A DNA stretch of 20,825 nt from Hemicentrotus pulcherrimus (Eukaryota; Echinodermata; Echinoidea; Camarodonta; Strongylocentrotidae), in the NCBI GenBank assembly GCA_003118195.1, contig BEXV01000897.1, forward strand, positions 19,833 to 40,657, given 5' to 3'. Below are positions 1 to 10,242 of the stretch, one piece after another. The translations under genes were made by a program, and so were the position numbers. The notes under the pieces were generated by a model. The model was not told the origin of the DNA. It saw nothing but the letters and a program-made list of their open reading frames with translations, and made no database searches. How positions within the stretch are numbered: the first letter of the stretch is position 1; each line of letters starts with the position of its first letter.

Positions 1-879
1 TTGCCATTCGCTAGAGGGACGTACCCTAGTGCCCTGTCCTCTGAAATTCGCCACTACTTGGTCAGAGCAGAGTTAAAACTGGACCAACATGCTGCTATTA
101 ATTTTGGTCTCTAACTCCGATGTTCTTGATTGCCGATTAATAGCGCATGACCAAATATGTATAGTTGTGTATTGTAACGTCACTGCGTATTTTAGGTGAT
201 TTAAAGGCTCTTTTCTGTGAGAAAAATACTGCTGGAAGCAACAAATGTAGTCGTAAATTTTCGTATCCATTTTAGGATTACTTCCTCTTTCTCGTACGAT
301 ATGCAGCTAGGGTGTGCAGTGTTTGTGCCATATTCGTCGGTAAGGAAAAGGTCACGTAACTCCCCATGGTCTGGCAATTTTATTTGCAATTTGCGATTCC
401 GTCATATCCATGTAAGAAAATGTTCATAACGTCCGGAAAACAACTCTAGAGCATACACGGCACAAACTTTTATGGGAATTACAATCTGTAAAACTGTTTG
501 TAAATAGGACAATTGATGAGACATGCTTTAAGCTCATAATGGGGGTTTAACTTTATACATACATGTACATTGTATTTGAATTTATATTTATTAGAACACT
601 TCATTCCTATGGTTCATGAATATTTTGTTTTACAAAACATCAAGGCATAATAATCTTTACAAATGAAGAAAGAAAAATATTTGAAAGATATATGGAAACA
701 ATGTATATATTTGTACAAGTATGTATTTATCCATATTGATTAGTATACATTGAGTAATAAGAAAATCTTCGCTATATTTCTTTTCCTCAGATCGGTAACT
801 ATTATGTCAATGATTTTTAATGATTGATAAATGCGCGCATGCGAACATCTCAGTCGAAAAACGATCTGAAGAAAGATAG
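1..879. other. AT-rich non-coding stretch, nothing recognised
   Basis: Open frames here are at most about 70 codons, with no domain, signal or membrane pattern I recognise. I see no tRNA-like or tandem structure. The sequence becomes strongly AT-rich after about position 470. It may be intergenic or intronic; nothing in the bases decides which. Confidence 0.5.
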
Positions 880-917
880 GGAGAGAGAGAGAGAGAGAGA
901 GGGAGAGAGAAAGAGAT
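880..917. repeat. (GA)n microsatellite
   Basis: The tract is almost pure GA on the plus strand, with two GGGA interruptions. It is the first of five long GA/TC tracts in the window. It creates spurious Ser/Leu-rich open frames on the minus strand across 740-1270. Confidence 0.95.
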
Positions 918-2366
918 AAAGACAGAGTGTGAGAATAGTACATGCATCGTAGAAAAATACGACGTGGGACGAAAAGATGAAAAATGGAAAGGAAAGCAAG
1001 TGAATTCAGCAGCCATATTGTCTCGTCAAATATCACTGTGTGGTCCGAAATACCGGAAGTGCGTTCTTTAGCGCTAACAGAAAAATAGAGAAATTGCAAA
1101 GTGTGAAAGTCGCTGCAATTTATCGTCTGCAACTTGGCAAACAATACAAGCAATGGAGAGTGATGTATAGGTCTCTTCCTGAGCTTGTAACGGGTGATTA
1201 CATACAAGACCACTGGCATTAACCAACCCGTATTTTGGGGATACTTAAAGATGTTTGTGAATTCAATCAAACAGATTCCTACAAAAAAAAATCAAAAAAA
1301 TAACAAAAATAACAAAAATAGAGTGAATGAAACCGCAATGTAGAAACATGAAACAAATTCTGTGGATTAGTATTTTTAGATTTGTGGTGTCATAATGTCA
1401 GAGGATTGTTATTGTTGTCCTACTTTAGAGTTAATATGAATATACAGTTAGCACACCTACAGTAGTTATATTCTAATAAAGACAGGGGACATTATGGCAT
1501 TTATTTGTATTGAAATTAGTATTCAAAACGTAAGACACAGCAAAATAACGCAATAAAATGTGTTTGTCTATCTCGATTTTCCGTTGCCTCTTCTCAGGGG
1601 AAATTTTATTAGAAACATTATTCAAGACTCAAACTGGTGCAAACCCTGTGGAATGTGTATATTTCTTTGATATTTCTTTTTCAGCTGTTGTACCATGTTT
1701 ATGGACTCAATTACCAGCTCATAATATTCTTTGGAAACTTTGATTCTTTATAAAGTCTGGCCTAAAGACAGTCCAGTTTTCTACACCATACAGTACGTGA
1801 TTGTAATCATAAACACATTTTTTACTATCCTGAAGTCTTTTAGGGGGTACTTCTCCTTAACTTTCTTAATTTCATAATGCGCCCAGGAATTATTTTATTA
1901 GATATATGGCGCAATACATGTATAAGTGCATCATATTATCATTATCAAATTTCCTTGATATTATAGAATAAATAAAAAAGATTTGCATATTGTTGCAAAG
2001 CAAGAATGACAATAATTATGTCAATAAATAAAATAAGATTAAAACGTTAACCTCATGCGGCTTATCTGTTTAGAAAATTAGACCATAGTAAATAAATTTA
2101 TGGGGCGACACTACATAAATGTTATTTCAAAAGCATTGTGTCTTATGATTTTTTTATGAAGGGAAACACAAAACGTTACAACATGCAACAAGCGCCAACG
2201 ACGAAGACAATCTTTAGAACGCCAAGTTTGTACCAAAACTGTCACTTCTGCAGTTGTGAAATTCGGCTCATCTCCTCCGAAAATCGGGCTATAGAAAAGA
2301 AATAAAGGTGGCGACGTTACTCGAATGAAATACCAGAGGAGTCAGCCGAGTTCAAAGTCGTGTAGG
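918..2366. other. Non-coding stretch, nothing recognised
   Basis: The stretch is AT-rich and contains A-runs around 1280-1320. Open frames are short. The TTTTTCAG at about 1678-1683 is acceptor-like, but no open exon with a donor follows that I could support. Base composition is more balanced at 2180-2360. I could identify no family. Confidence 0.45.
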
Positions 2367-2429
2367 ATGGCAGACGAGTTGATTTACGATCACCAGAGAT
2401 CGATTCCGATACATGGGTCAGGAAAATAG
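2367..2429 (+). other. Small ORF with good Kozak context (20 codons, unproven)
   Basis: An ATG with A at -3 and G at +4 opens a 20-codon frame, MADELIYDHQRSIPIHGSGK, which ends in TAG. The start context is strong for a metazoan, and the residues are not low-complexity. It could be a short upstream ORF, the beginning of a first exon whose donor I cannot place, or chance. No homologue is known to me, and nothing nearby supports transcription. Confidence 0.15.
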
Positions 2430-2981
2430 CGCGAAAACTTGCACAAACAGTGGGAGAGAGACAAGGAGAGAACGTGGATCAATGTGGGGGAGCCTAAACG
2501 TTTAGTATCACTTGTTAAGACCTTTCTTTAGGATGACAAGATGAATTTGACGTGTGAGAAGCGAGAAGGGGGAAGGAATGAATGAAATGGGAAATAGAAA
2601 GTTAAAATGAATGGATGAAGACAAATGTTGATCAAAAGAAACACCAACAGGCACTGTGGCGTAGCGAATATTGACGATCTAGCCTTTGAGGGGGCGCTCT
2701 GGAGTTGGGGAGAGGGAAGGGGGGCACTTGCCTTACTAGATGGATGAATATATATTCATTTGATTTATTTTCGTTTTCAAACATAAAGACAAAAAATTGT
2801 AACATTGTGACATTTGCAGATCACAGTTTATAATCGGTTTTAACAAGCTTACAATAAACACATTAACAATATGACTTGGATCATAAAGAACCAATATTAT
2901 GTAAATTATTTCATAATGTACGATAAAATGCACAATTCATTTTTGGGGTAAAACATTACCAAACACCTGAACCAAATAAGA
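2430..2981. other. Non-coding stretch with a G-rich patch
   Basis: The sequence contains a purine-rich patch at about 2690-2730 with GGGGGGCACTTGCC. This resembles the GGGGGCAC...TGCC wording seen again near 9990 and 14870, and may be an old repeat edge. Otherwise it is AT-rich and featureless. Confidence 0.4.
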
Positions 2982-3001
2982 CCCCCCCCCAAAAAAAAAA
3001 A
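2982..3001. repeat. C9A11 homopolymer junction
   Basis: Nine C are followed directly by eleven A. Such a junction is prone to slippage and to sequencing error. Confidence 0.9.
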
Positions 3002-3155
3002 TAAGAAGAAAATTGGAATACACTTGCAGGCTGACATGGAAGCCAAATGCTTTTGGATTGTAGGCCCCTGAGAATTGAGAGAGAGAAAACAAAGACATTG
3101 AGACAGGGGAGGAGAGGAAAGGGTAATATTGTCTTCTTTCCATGTTTCTCTTTCC

Positions 3156-3157
<2 letters not shown>

Positions 3158-3200
<43 letters not shown>

Positions 3201-3228
3201 AACTCTATTCTTCTTCCTCCTCCTCCTC
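3158..3228. repeat. (TC)n microsatellite with TCC tail
   Basis: A TC dinucleotide tract (3158-3200) is followed by a short TCC trinucleotide stretch (about 3214-3228). Orientation is opposite to the array at 880. Frames crossing it are Ser/Leu- or Arg/Glu-rich artefacts. Confidence 0.95.
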
Positions 3229-3458
3229 TCTTCGCTGTAGCTTCCCTATATGGGAAGAGGGGTAGCACCGTGGGGTCCACCCCGTACCCACGCGTGCGAT
3301 CATCGCTGTATATATGCCTGTCCAACACCTGCCTGGGAATAATTCTCCTTCTACATGTAGTTCCCTCATTTATTGTCAGAGAATAATGTCTTAATCATCA
3401 AATGTAATAGTGTTGTGTTTCATAGTTTATGATCACAAATAATCTTTGAAGAAGATTC

Positions 3459-3519
3459 GTCAAAAACATTTGGGGAGACCATTTTGCTAGTCGAATACGA
3501 AGAATCACGTATAATATCC
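3459..3519 (+). repeat. Dispersed repeat, inverted partner at 6597-6656
   Basis: These 61 bases match the reverse complement of 6597-6656 with about four mismatches and one indel by hand alignment. The core includes GGAGACCATTTTGCTA and CGAATACGAAGAATCACG. Similarity fades outside this block on both sides. It is either two independent copies of a small repeat in opposite orientation or the two ends of a ~3.2-kb unit. The LINE tail begins about 55 bp downstream. Confidence 0.8.
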
Positions 3520-3574
3520 TTCAAGGAGCTGATGAACTAGCTGATGAAGGAGCTATGACGGTGGCACTCAATAG

Positions 3575-3700
3575 GAAGCTTGTATGTCCGACATTCTGAG
3601 AAGAGAATTAAGACTACATAAGACATTGCTTTCAAGAATGACAGAGGGCAAACGTGACAGAGGTAGGCAAATAATCACTTGGTATGACTGCATCGAGTAG
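3575..3700 (+). pseudogene. Decayed C-terminal tail of a non-LTR retrotransposon ORF2 (LINE remnant)
   Basis: One frame, open between TAG at 3572 and TAG at 3698, contains DILRRE (from 3590) followed by MTEGKRDRGRQIITWYDCIE (3638-3697). Many LINE ORF2 proteins of invertebrates end with a pattern like GHILRR...(V/M)EGKRGRGRPxTxW(x)DxI, downstream of the reverse transcriptase domain. The spacing from ILRR to EGKR also fits. The usual Gly-His before ILRR and the Pro after GRGR are missing, and the upstream frame is closed, so no reverse transcriptase or endonuclease domain survives here. It is a dead 5'-truncated or eroded fragment. Confidence is moderate because only about 35 residues carry the signal. 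Confidence 0.6.
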
Positions 3701-4612
3701 TGGACTGGACGTTGTTATGTAGAGGTTAGAACAGGCTGAGGTGTGTATTGCCACCAACCTGTCGTGGAACGGCACTGCAATGAAAATAATTAAATGAAAA
3801 TGACGTAATATGCAACCCGAAGAAGATTTATCTAAAAATTTACGCGTAAAAAAGTGTATTAAATTTGCCTTTGAGATGACTTTTCGAAATAAAATGAATT
3901 TGTTTGGAGTTTGCAAAATAGGCATGATAGCGGAAAGGAAAAAACATGTTTAACAACAATTCTGATTACATGATAACATGCACTTGAGGAATCGAAAAAC
4001 CAAGATAACTGTGCTATCCAATGGGGTACAGGGGTATGCACCCCTCTATAATAATGTTACAACCGCAGTGCAAGTACATCTATTGTGTCTGTCAACAACA
4101 ATACACAGTCATTTTCTAATTTTTGCTAATAAATGCATATGCTGATAGCTTTCGACAAAATGTTCTTTGAATTGCATTGCGTATGTGAAAATCTCCTCTT
4201 TCTTAAAATAGGTCAAAGCACCGCAGTCATAATTTTGTAGAAATGTCGATTTTGCCCACTTAACGAGTTTACCCTTGGTTTTCCCAAACTGTTCTGCAAG
4301 CTATGATGTTAATGTGATGAGGGGAATTAGATTGTAACTACCTTTAATCATATTATAGTATTGTTTGGTTACGTTTGATCCAGTTTTTCCTGGTTTTGTT
4401 GTGATGGTTCCAGTCTGATTAGGCTACATGCTATGCATATGAAGTCATAAATATGCCATGCGCTATCCAAAACATCACTTTTTCTTTGAAGTATTAGCTC
4501 CCAGATGGGCACTAGGTTCTTGGCTAAATACGGATATAACCATATAACCTCAAACCCCACACGGCGTGACTATGTAGAGCGTATACGGAGAAACGGGTGT
4601 TTTTCTATACAT
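3701..4612. other. AT-rich non-coding stretch, nothing recognised
   Basis: Open frames are under 100 codons and without recognisable content. A small inverted repeat, AGGGGT...ACCCCT with a 4-nt loop, lies at 4030-4045. The start of this block may be LINE 3' untranslated sequence, but no clear poly(A) or microsatellite tail marks an end. Confidence 0.4.
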
Positions 4613-4680
4613 TGTGCCGTGGTATAGTGGACTGTGGACGGTGGACTTTGGATAGTGGTTCGAATCCCATTCAGACCAGG
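4613..4680 (+). repeat. tRNA-derived SINE head, decayed (A box and B box)
   Basis: TGGTATAGTGG at 4620-4630 fits a Pol III A box, and GGTTCGAATCC at 4657-4667 is a perfect B box. Their start-to-start spacing is 37 bases, shorter than the ~44 or more of a normal tRNA, and the T stem pairs poorly. This is therefore not a functional tRNA gene; a tRNA-derived SINE head or tRNA pseudogene is more likely. No anticodon can be read reliably. The downstream body was not matched to any SINE I know. Confidence 0.5.
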
Positions 4681-5307
4681 CAAGTACATCCTTTGACGTT
4701 TCAATTGCCACTCCCCACCCAGGTAAGGTATGCTAAATCGACATTAATTTCTGCAAACGGCTGCAGCGCCTTAACGTACTTTGAGAAAGAGTTGATTTCA
4801 TATACGTTTTAAAAGCAACATTTAGGAGCAATGTGAGCAATTCGTTTTTTTATTTTATTATTCTGACAGACATTATGTAATAAACTTCCAAAAGTACACC
4901 GCCTGGAACTCTGCTGAAATGTATCACCTTAGTGTTTCAGAACGGTGGAATTACTTATATAGAAACTGTTCTCTAAATCAACAATATGAAGATTCAAATA
5001 TTTATACAAATATAAGAGTAGCTCTTACACATGAATAATGGATACCTCAGGTGTACTGGTCCTAGCGAGAATAATTGCGTAATAATGATGGGACGAGATT
5101 GTACGAGGTTTCGACCTAAGACCGCGGTCAACTCGGTACCATACAACATAATCATAACGCCAGAAAGTCGTTCAAGCGAAACTCCCGTGTCCGTTTAATA
5201 CGCGCCGACGCTTCTGGTGCTGCAAGAGGCAAAATATCGTGGCTGTAGAACGGCAACTTTTGGGGCGGTTTAGCATTACATCTTTCTACCGGTGCGCAGC
5301 ATGAATG
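4681..5307. other. Non-coding stretch, more balanced composition after 5090
   Basis: AT-rich to about 5080, then noticeably richer in CG dinucleotides (5090-5370). GGTTTCGACC at about 5108-5117 weakly resembles a reversed B box, but no A box partner follows. I could not identify an exon. Confidence 0.35.
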
Positions 5308-5364
5308 CACCTGGGTCGAGAAAGACAACCGCGCCCTTGTCTAAGGACATGCACGCATAGCAGC
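5308..5364 (-). repeat. SINE body fragment (middle portion), reverse orientation
   Basis: CACCTGGGTCGAGAAAGACA at the start and CTAAGGACATGCACGCAT later match, from memory, the conserved body of tRNA-derived SINEs common in sea urchins and other marine invertebrates. In these, CACCTGGGT(C/G)GAGAG precedes CTTGCCTAAGGACA...ACGC. In the usual antisense copy this would be followed by a reversed B box and A box; neither follows here, so the copy lacks its tRNA head. The fragment at 13165-13257 looks like the neighbouring part of the same family and ends at the same CACCTGG. Confidence 0.4.
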
Positions 5365-5977
5365 CTCGCGATTAAGAAGAACAAAATGAATGAATAGTAC
5401 GATGCTTCCATAATGCGGTTCTATTTTGATCGTGACATAGAGAAAGAAAATTATGATGTGGTGATGGTTTGCAGAACAATGGATCAGGGATAATCAGGAA
5501 TAATGACAGTGGTTATAATGATAATTATAGTAATTATGATAATAGTACTACTTATGATAGCGATATGTAAAGTCTTAATCATTAAAAAAAAAAAAANTTT
5601 CTCTTTCTTGCAAAAAATATTCATGAAAAAGAATATAAAAGACACGTATGTTCTTTTACTGCCTCTTGTGAAATGATATTGAGCATGATAATGCCCGAAA
5701 TGACCCAATATTTGGTATTTTCTTGAAACAAGGTACTTCAATTCGAATCGTCTTACCTGTCACTACAAACCTGGTTCGATGCCCCTGTTATTTATTTACC
5801 CGATATTTTCTATTTTCCTACAATGAAACTGAGCTGCCTAACCCCAAAACTGCTCAATTCTATTTTTGTTATTTTTTTCCCTTCTGATTTATGCCTGCCT
5901 CTTATGGTCTGCGTGCGCGCATGCCAAGCCGAAGAATCTCCCCTGTCGAGATGTCGATGTTACCTGTACGATGACAG
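5365..5977. other. AT-rich non-coding stretch with assembly ambiguity
   Basis: The sequence includes a TGATAA-rich patch at about 5505-5570 and a poly-A tract (5584-5596) ending in an undetermined base N at 5597. The N disrupts any reading there. GGTTCGATGCC at 5773-5783 matches a B box, but no A box lies upstream at usable distance. No gene is recognised. Confidence 0.45.
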
Positions 5978-6108
5978 AAAGAGAGGGAGAGAGGGAGAGA
6001 GAGAGGGAGAGAGAAAAGAGAGAGAGGGAGAGGGAGAGGGAGAGAGAGAGAGAGAGAGAGAGATAGAGAGAGAGATAGAGACTGTGTGTGTGTGTGAGAG
6101 AGAGAGAA
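5978..6108. repeat. Long compound (GA)n/(GT)n microsatellite
   Basis: About 100 bases of GA with GGGA and GATA interruptions are followed by TGTGTGTGTGTGTG (about 6083-6096) and a final GA run. It is the longest simple repeat in the window. All six long Ser/Leu- or Glu/Arg-rich frames overlapping it (5823-6361) are products of the dinucleotide and not genes. Confidence 0.95.
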
Positions 6109-6596
6109 TAAATGGAATAGAAATGGGAACATGTGGGTTTGGTCGATTGTGCGAGGGTGGGTGTGTGTAAGAGAGAAAAAGCAAAATAAAAAGAAACAGA
6201 ACGCAATAGAGATATATATCAAACATGAAGCGGATATAGAGAAAGACTGAGCTGAAAGAAACGAGAGAGAGACAGACAGAACTACAAAGGGGTACATACA
6301 TGGAAGTAGGGGGGGGTGGGGTTAATAAGTTCAGCGCTAACTGAAAGGTAGACCAAAGCATTTCTATTGAAAGTTAATTACGCATACCTGTAGCTGATGT
6401 AAATATGAAACTCGAGGTCCTCAGTTTTCTTTCAAACCTCAAAATTACTGAAACCGCAATGCGTCCTTATTATAAGTCGGTATCTTCCATATATTTCGAA
6501 AGAAGAGCAATTGCGCTTGCGTCTAATCGCAAAGAACGCATCACTTTTGCCTCATCATCAAAGTGGAAATATGAACCACGGGATTCACCTTTCCAG
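6109..6596. other. Non-coding stretch, nothing recognised
   Basis: The first 200 bases remain purine-rich and include a GGGGGG tract at about 6310. The short plus-strand frame at 6405-6611 has no recognisable content. Confidence 0.4.
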
Positions 6597-6656
6597 GGAT
6601 ATTATTCGTGATTCTTCGTATTCGAATAGCAAAATGGTCTCCCAAAATGTTTTGTC
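6597..6656 (-). repeat. Dispersed repeat, inverted partner of 3459-3519
   Basis: The reverse complement aligns to 3459-3519 at roughly 92% by eye, with the core GGAGACCATTTTGCTA identical. It lies 3.1 kb from its partner and points inward relative to it, as terminal inverted repeats would. Confidence 0.8.
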
Positions 6657-8738
6657 AAAATACTTTTTTTGTTAGTGCTGTCGCTTTGACGTCAAGAGAG
6701 ATAACGTGATTTAATTGTTTCGAATAACAGCATTTGGTGGACTTAAAAGAAGCTGAATTAGACAATTCATTTGAAAATCATTTTGTAGGACAACATTTTG
6801 AAGAAGAAAGTGGTATTTGAACAATTCATATCATTGATGCATAAGAGAGTGACAACAGATAGAAGCAATGGAAAATATATTTTTTTGCTAAAGCATTGTG
6901 ACCTACAAGTTGATTAATTCTGAATAACCTAATCCTACTTGTGCTGTTGGTGATACTTAGTAAATATCTTCATTAGCAGATCATGATATCTCCTGAGTAT
7001 ATTTGAAATAAAAACCTAAATAACGGACGCTTTTGAGTCATTTTCGCCGTTCTTTTTAACTGTTAAAGGAGGAATATTTGCTGAAGGAGTAAACTGTTGC
7101 TAACGATGACACGAATGGGTATACACCAATTCGGATGAACATATATGCAAGAATCGGCAGGTGAGTAATTGATCTGTTTAATTCATTGTCTTTAATTGTA
7201 TGCATGTTTGAAGCGACAGATGAGGGGGAGAAAGGGATGGAAAAGAAGAAAAAAAGAGATAGAAAATAAGTGATGGAGGATCATATTTGATACTGAGTAA
7301 TTTGGTTTATAGTTACATGCAGGCCTACACTTTTGAGTGGAAGTAAAATGGTTAATTTATCCATTTTGTCATGTTTAAAGTTCTCAATATTTATTTATCT
7401 ATTTGGTTATTTTCATTTTTATTTATTCATTTATATAACATTTTCTATATATTCATGTTTTTGAAATATATTTATTTATGTGTTTATTCATTATTGTTCT
7501 TCAGTTCGATCACAAATGTATGATTATGTTCTGCAATACAAATGTGATTGGTCAAACACATAACGTCCGTATACGACTACATTTTCACACCCCTTGTAAA
7601 TTATATGTTTTTTGTGTTTTCATCACCAAAAACTAAAAGGTGGACTGGTTGAATTAGGGCCTATGTTGAATACTTTGAGATCTCCAAAAAAAAAAAAGAA
7701 AAAAAAAGGGACAAGTCAATTTTTCACATACGTAACAAATTACAAAACTTGGTTTAATAGGGTACGCATGATTTGGTTGTTAACTGTATGTATGGCTGAT
7801 ATTTTATTATTATTCTACAGTGGTATTTTATAATGAAGACTGGAAAACAGTTTATTCATAAGTCAATCATATCGAGCAATGGTAGTATGAACTCTTGAAA
7901 AGTTGCGTGGCGGGGGAGATTTTGTCGCGAGTTTTAACATTAAAAACAATGGAATTTATGCAAAGCGTAAAGTGCATAGCAAGGGCAGCGTTATATCATC
8001 ATCATTACGAAATTGTTTTCCCAAGTGCAGGTATACACGTACTTCTACTTCATTTATGAAGACATTTAGATCTGTGTACACAGCATACAAGCATATCATC
8101 GCAAAAAGAAGTATTTTCAACTATTTTCCTCCTTCGACGAGACGTATGCGAATGCCTAACCCCCTACAGTGTTTAAATGGAGCGTGTAAGGCGGTGACTT
8201 TGATACAACCTCCGTAATTTATGTCTCACTCCCGACTTTCTCTGATTGAAGTTCTAGTTTCTGAAATCGTTAATTCTTAAAACGGCAACGAGGTATGCCC
8301 ATTCGCCGAATTCGCGACACACGCGACGTTTTGTTTGCGTAACTCAATCTGAAAACGACTGTTTACAGCGATCATATGGTTAAATGAAACTTAGCGAACC
8401 ATTGCAGATATGAAACTAAACATTCCTCATTTGTTATTCCGTTATTTATGTGTTTTTCATGTATATGTAATAACAATAATAATGAAGACAAAATATATTT
8501 TCAAAAAAGTGTCGCAGTAGAAATATAGATAGCACTGCCCAAACGACGATACTTCGGCTCCATGTAATAAAAACAAAGAATGCAAGCGTCTTATCAAATA
8601 ATGTGTATTGAGTCATCCCTACCCCATTCTTCTGTCTTCTGTCCTCGATATCTACCTGTCTGTCTTTAGCACCCCTATCTCTATCTTCCACATTATTATT
8701 TATCTTTCTATCCCATTCCCCCATTCCCCCCTGTACAT
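6657..8738. other. AT-rich non-coding stretch with one isolated splice-donor-like site
   Basis: Mostly unique-looking AT-rich DNA. CAG|GTGAGT at 7158-7166 is a consensus 5' splice site, but the reading frames just upstream are open for only about 65 bases. A poly-A-rich tract lies at 7685-7708, and T/A-rich ATTTATTTAT-like sequence at 7380-7490. No exon, RNA gene or repeat family is recognised. Confidence 0.4.
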
Positions 8739-8814
8739 CTCTTTCTCTCTCTCTCTCGCTCGCTCTCGCTCTCTCTCTCTCTCTCTCTCTCCCTCTCTCT
8801 CCCTTTCTCCCCTT
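8739..8814. repeat. (TC)n microsatellite with CGCT interruptions
   Basis: The tract is TC dinucleotide with two CGCTCGCTCT-type interruptions near 8757-8769 and CCC interruptions at the right end. The plus-strand frame across it (8608-8877) is Ser/Leu-rich and artefactual. Confidence 0.95.
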
Positions 8815-8829
8815 TCGTCATTGTTACGA

Positions 8830-8881
8830 TCAAGGTCACAGTACAATGACCTTGCTGGAATGGTAGTTTTTTTTTAGGTCA
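8830..8881. promoter_or_regulatory. Cluster of nuclear-receptor-like AGGTCA half-sites
   Basis: TCAAGGTCA (8830-8838) is an exact extended half-site of the type bound by ERR/NR5A monomers. An inverted TGACCTTG follows at 8847-8854 with an 8-base spacer, and AGGTCAAAG lies at 8876-8884. Three half-sites in about 50 bases beside a TC tract is suggestive, but it could be chance or a chance hairpin (8-bp stem). There is no adjacent gene to regulate in this window. Confidence 0.25.
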
Positions 8882-9457
8882 AAGCCCTATATTTCTCCAT
8901 CGTTCCGATGCATGTACATTGTGCTTCTAGAGACACATCTGAGTTCAGGGGATGAGGAAAAGTTAACAATTTACATTTTTATAAAACACACTTGTGCCCA
9001 GCATGCCTTCCATTCTAGTTACATTCATCGTTTAAAAAAACCCTTAAAAAAAATAATAATAAATTTTAAAAAAATGGGTGATTAAAAATAAAATAAACTG
9101 AGGAAAATGTCATGAATAGCAAAAATTGTCAGAGACTTCTCTGAAATAGAGTTTGTGGCAAGCCAATAAACATGGAGTCAAAGCTGTTATGTTCCGAGCG
9201 ATTATGCGCACCAATTTCTGAATGATTAGTTCGGATAAGAATTTCTGCCCGAGTTTCCACTGCTAGACTATGCCCACCATACTCTAACTGGCTTTAAAAT
9301 TGAACAGAAAAAAAAATGTATGCGTACAATATTATACATCCCCAAAGATGAAGCTAAAGAAATATTTCTGTCTTGTAAGAGATACTTTGAAATGGAATAG
9401 CCGAGAGGCTGCTTCGCATCTCTTCAACACTTGCTAAGATTACACTCTGCCTGCCAG
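8882..9457. other. AT-rich non-coding stretch, nothing recognised
   Basis: The stretch contains A-rich runs at 9033-9090. The last ~20 bases before 9458 show faint similarity to the end of the 108-bp unit that follows. Confidence 0.45.
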
Positions 9458-10011
9458 TCTCAACTACCTTGTCAAAGAGCTAAATACTTTGTTGTTTTGC
9501 GCTACCGAGCACCACTGGTACCCTGGTGGGGGCAAGTAGGGGTGGGAGTGTACCCCCTTCCTTGGTCTCAAGTACCCTGTCAAAGAGCTTAATACTTTGT
9601 TGTTTTGCGCTACCGAGCACCAATGGTACCCTGGTGGGGGCAAGTAGGGGTGGGAGTGTACCCCCTTCCTTGGTCTCAACTACCTTGTCAAAGAGCTTAA
9701 TACTTTGTTGTTTTGCGCTACCGAGCACCCCTGGTACCCTGATAGGGGCAAGTAGGGGTGGGAGTGTACCCCCTTCCTGGGTCCCAACTACCTTGTCAAA
9801 AGCCCAAGGGGCCATATGCTTTCTAGTTTTGTGCCCCAGAATGCTCACGGTGCATGGATAGGGGCAAGTAGGGAGACAACGTACCCCCTTCATCGGTCGC
9901 ATCTACATGTACCTTGTCGAAGAGCTAAATACTGTCATGTTTTGGGCACCCGAGCACCGGGCATTGTGCACGGTTGGGGTACAGGTTGGAGGGCACTTAC
10001 CCCCTTCCTAC
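9458..10011. repeat. 108-bp tandem repeat array (about five copies)
   Basis: Unit starts are at 9458, 9566, 9674 and 9782, exactly 108 bases apart; a fifth degenerate unit starts at about 9896. Units 1-3 differ by about 4 to 9 substitutions per pair with no indels. Units 4 (about 114 bp) and 5 (about 116 bp) are much more diverged and carry indels. Each unit ends with GTACCCCCTTC and begins with a CAACTACCTTGTC-like block. As 108 is a multiple of three, several frames on both strands stay open through the array with a 36-residue period. The fact that many frames are open at once, and the lack of a start or flanking exon signals, argue for a non-coding minisatellite. Confidence 0.9.
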
Positions 10012-10242
10012 TGTTCCGTGCTATGTCCGGGTCGATGTAACAGTTTATTGTATAGGTCTAAATGCTCCCCCTCTACTCCAAGTATCTCTTTCAGTATACT
10101 CTCAGAAAGTGGAGGGTACGTTGACTTTTCCTTTCAATCATTTGTTCAATCAAAACGTGCCAAAGGGAGACGGGAATGAACTTGGCAATACACGAATGAA
10201 TGAAGATGGCACTATAGAAGGTGAAGACCTAGGTTAGACCAA
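10012..10242. other. Short non-coding spacer
   Basis: This sequence lies between the tandem array and the next fold-back element. Overlapping short frames are shadows without recognisable content. Confidence 0.4.

Noticed and set aside
740..1270. 176-codon minus-strand frame
   Set aside because: Depends on a Ser/Leu run encoded by the GA tract at 880-917; the rest has no family signature.
5773..5783. B-box match GGTTCGATGCC
   Set aside because: No A box within tRNA or SINE distance upstream, and no cloverleaf pairing.
5823..6361. Several 66- to 133-codon frames on both strands
   Set aside because: All are translations of the GA/GT microsatellite.
9464..9902. Repeat protein with 36-residue period
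   Set aside because: Frames are open on both strands at once, as expected for a repeat whose unit is a multiple of three and lacks stops; no start, splice or domain evidence.
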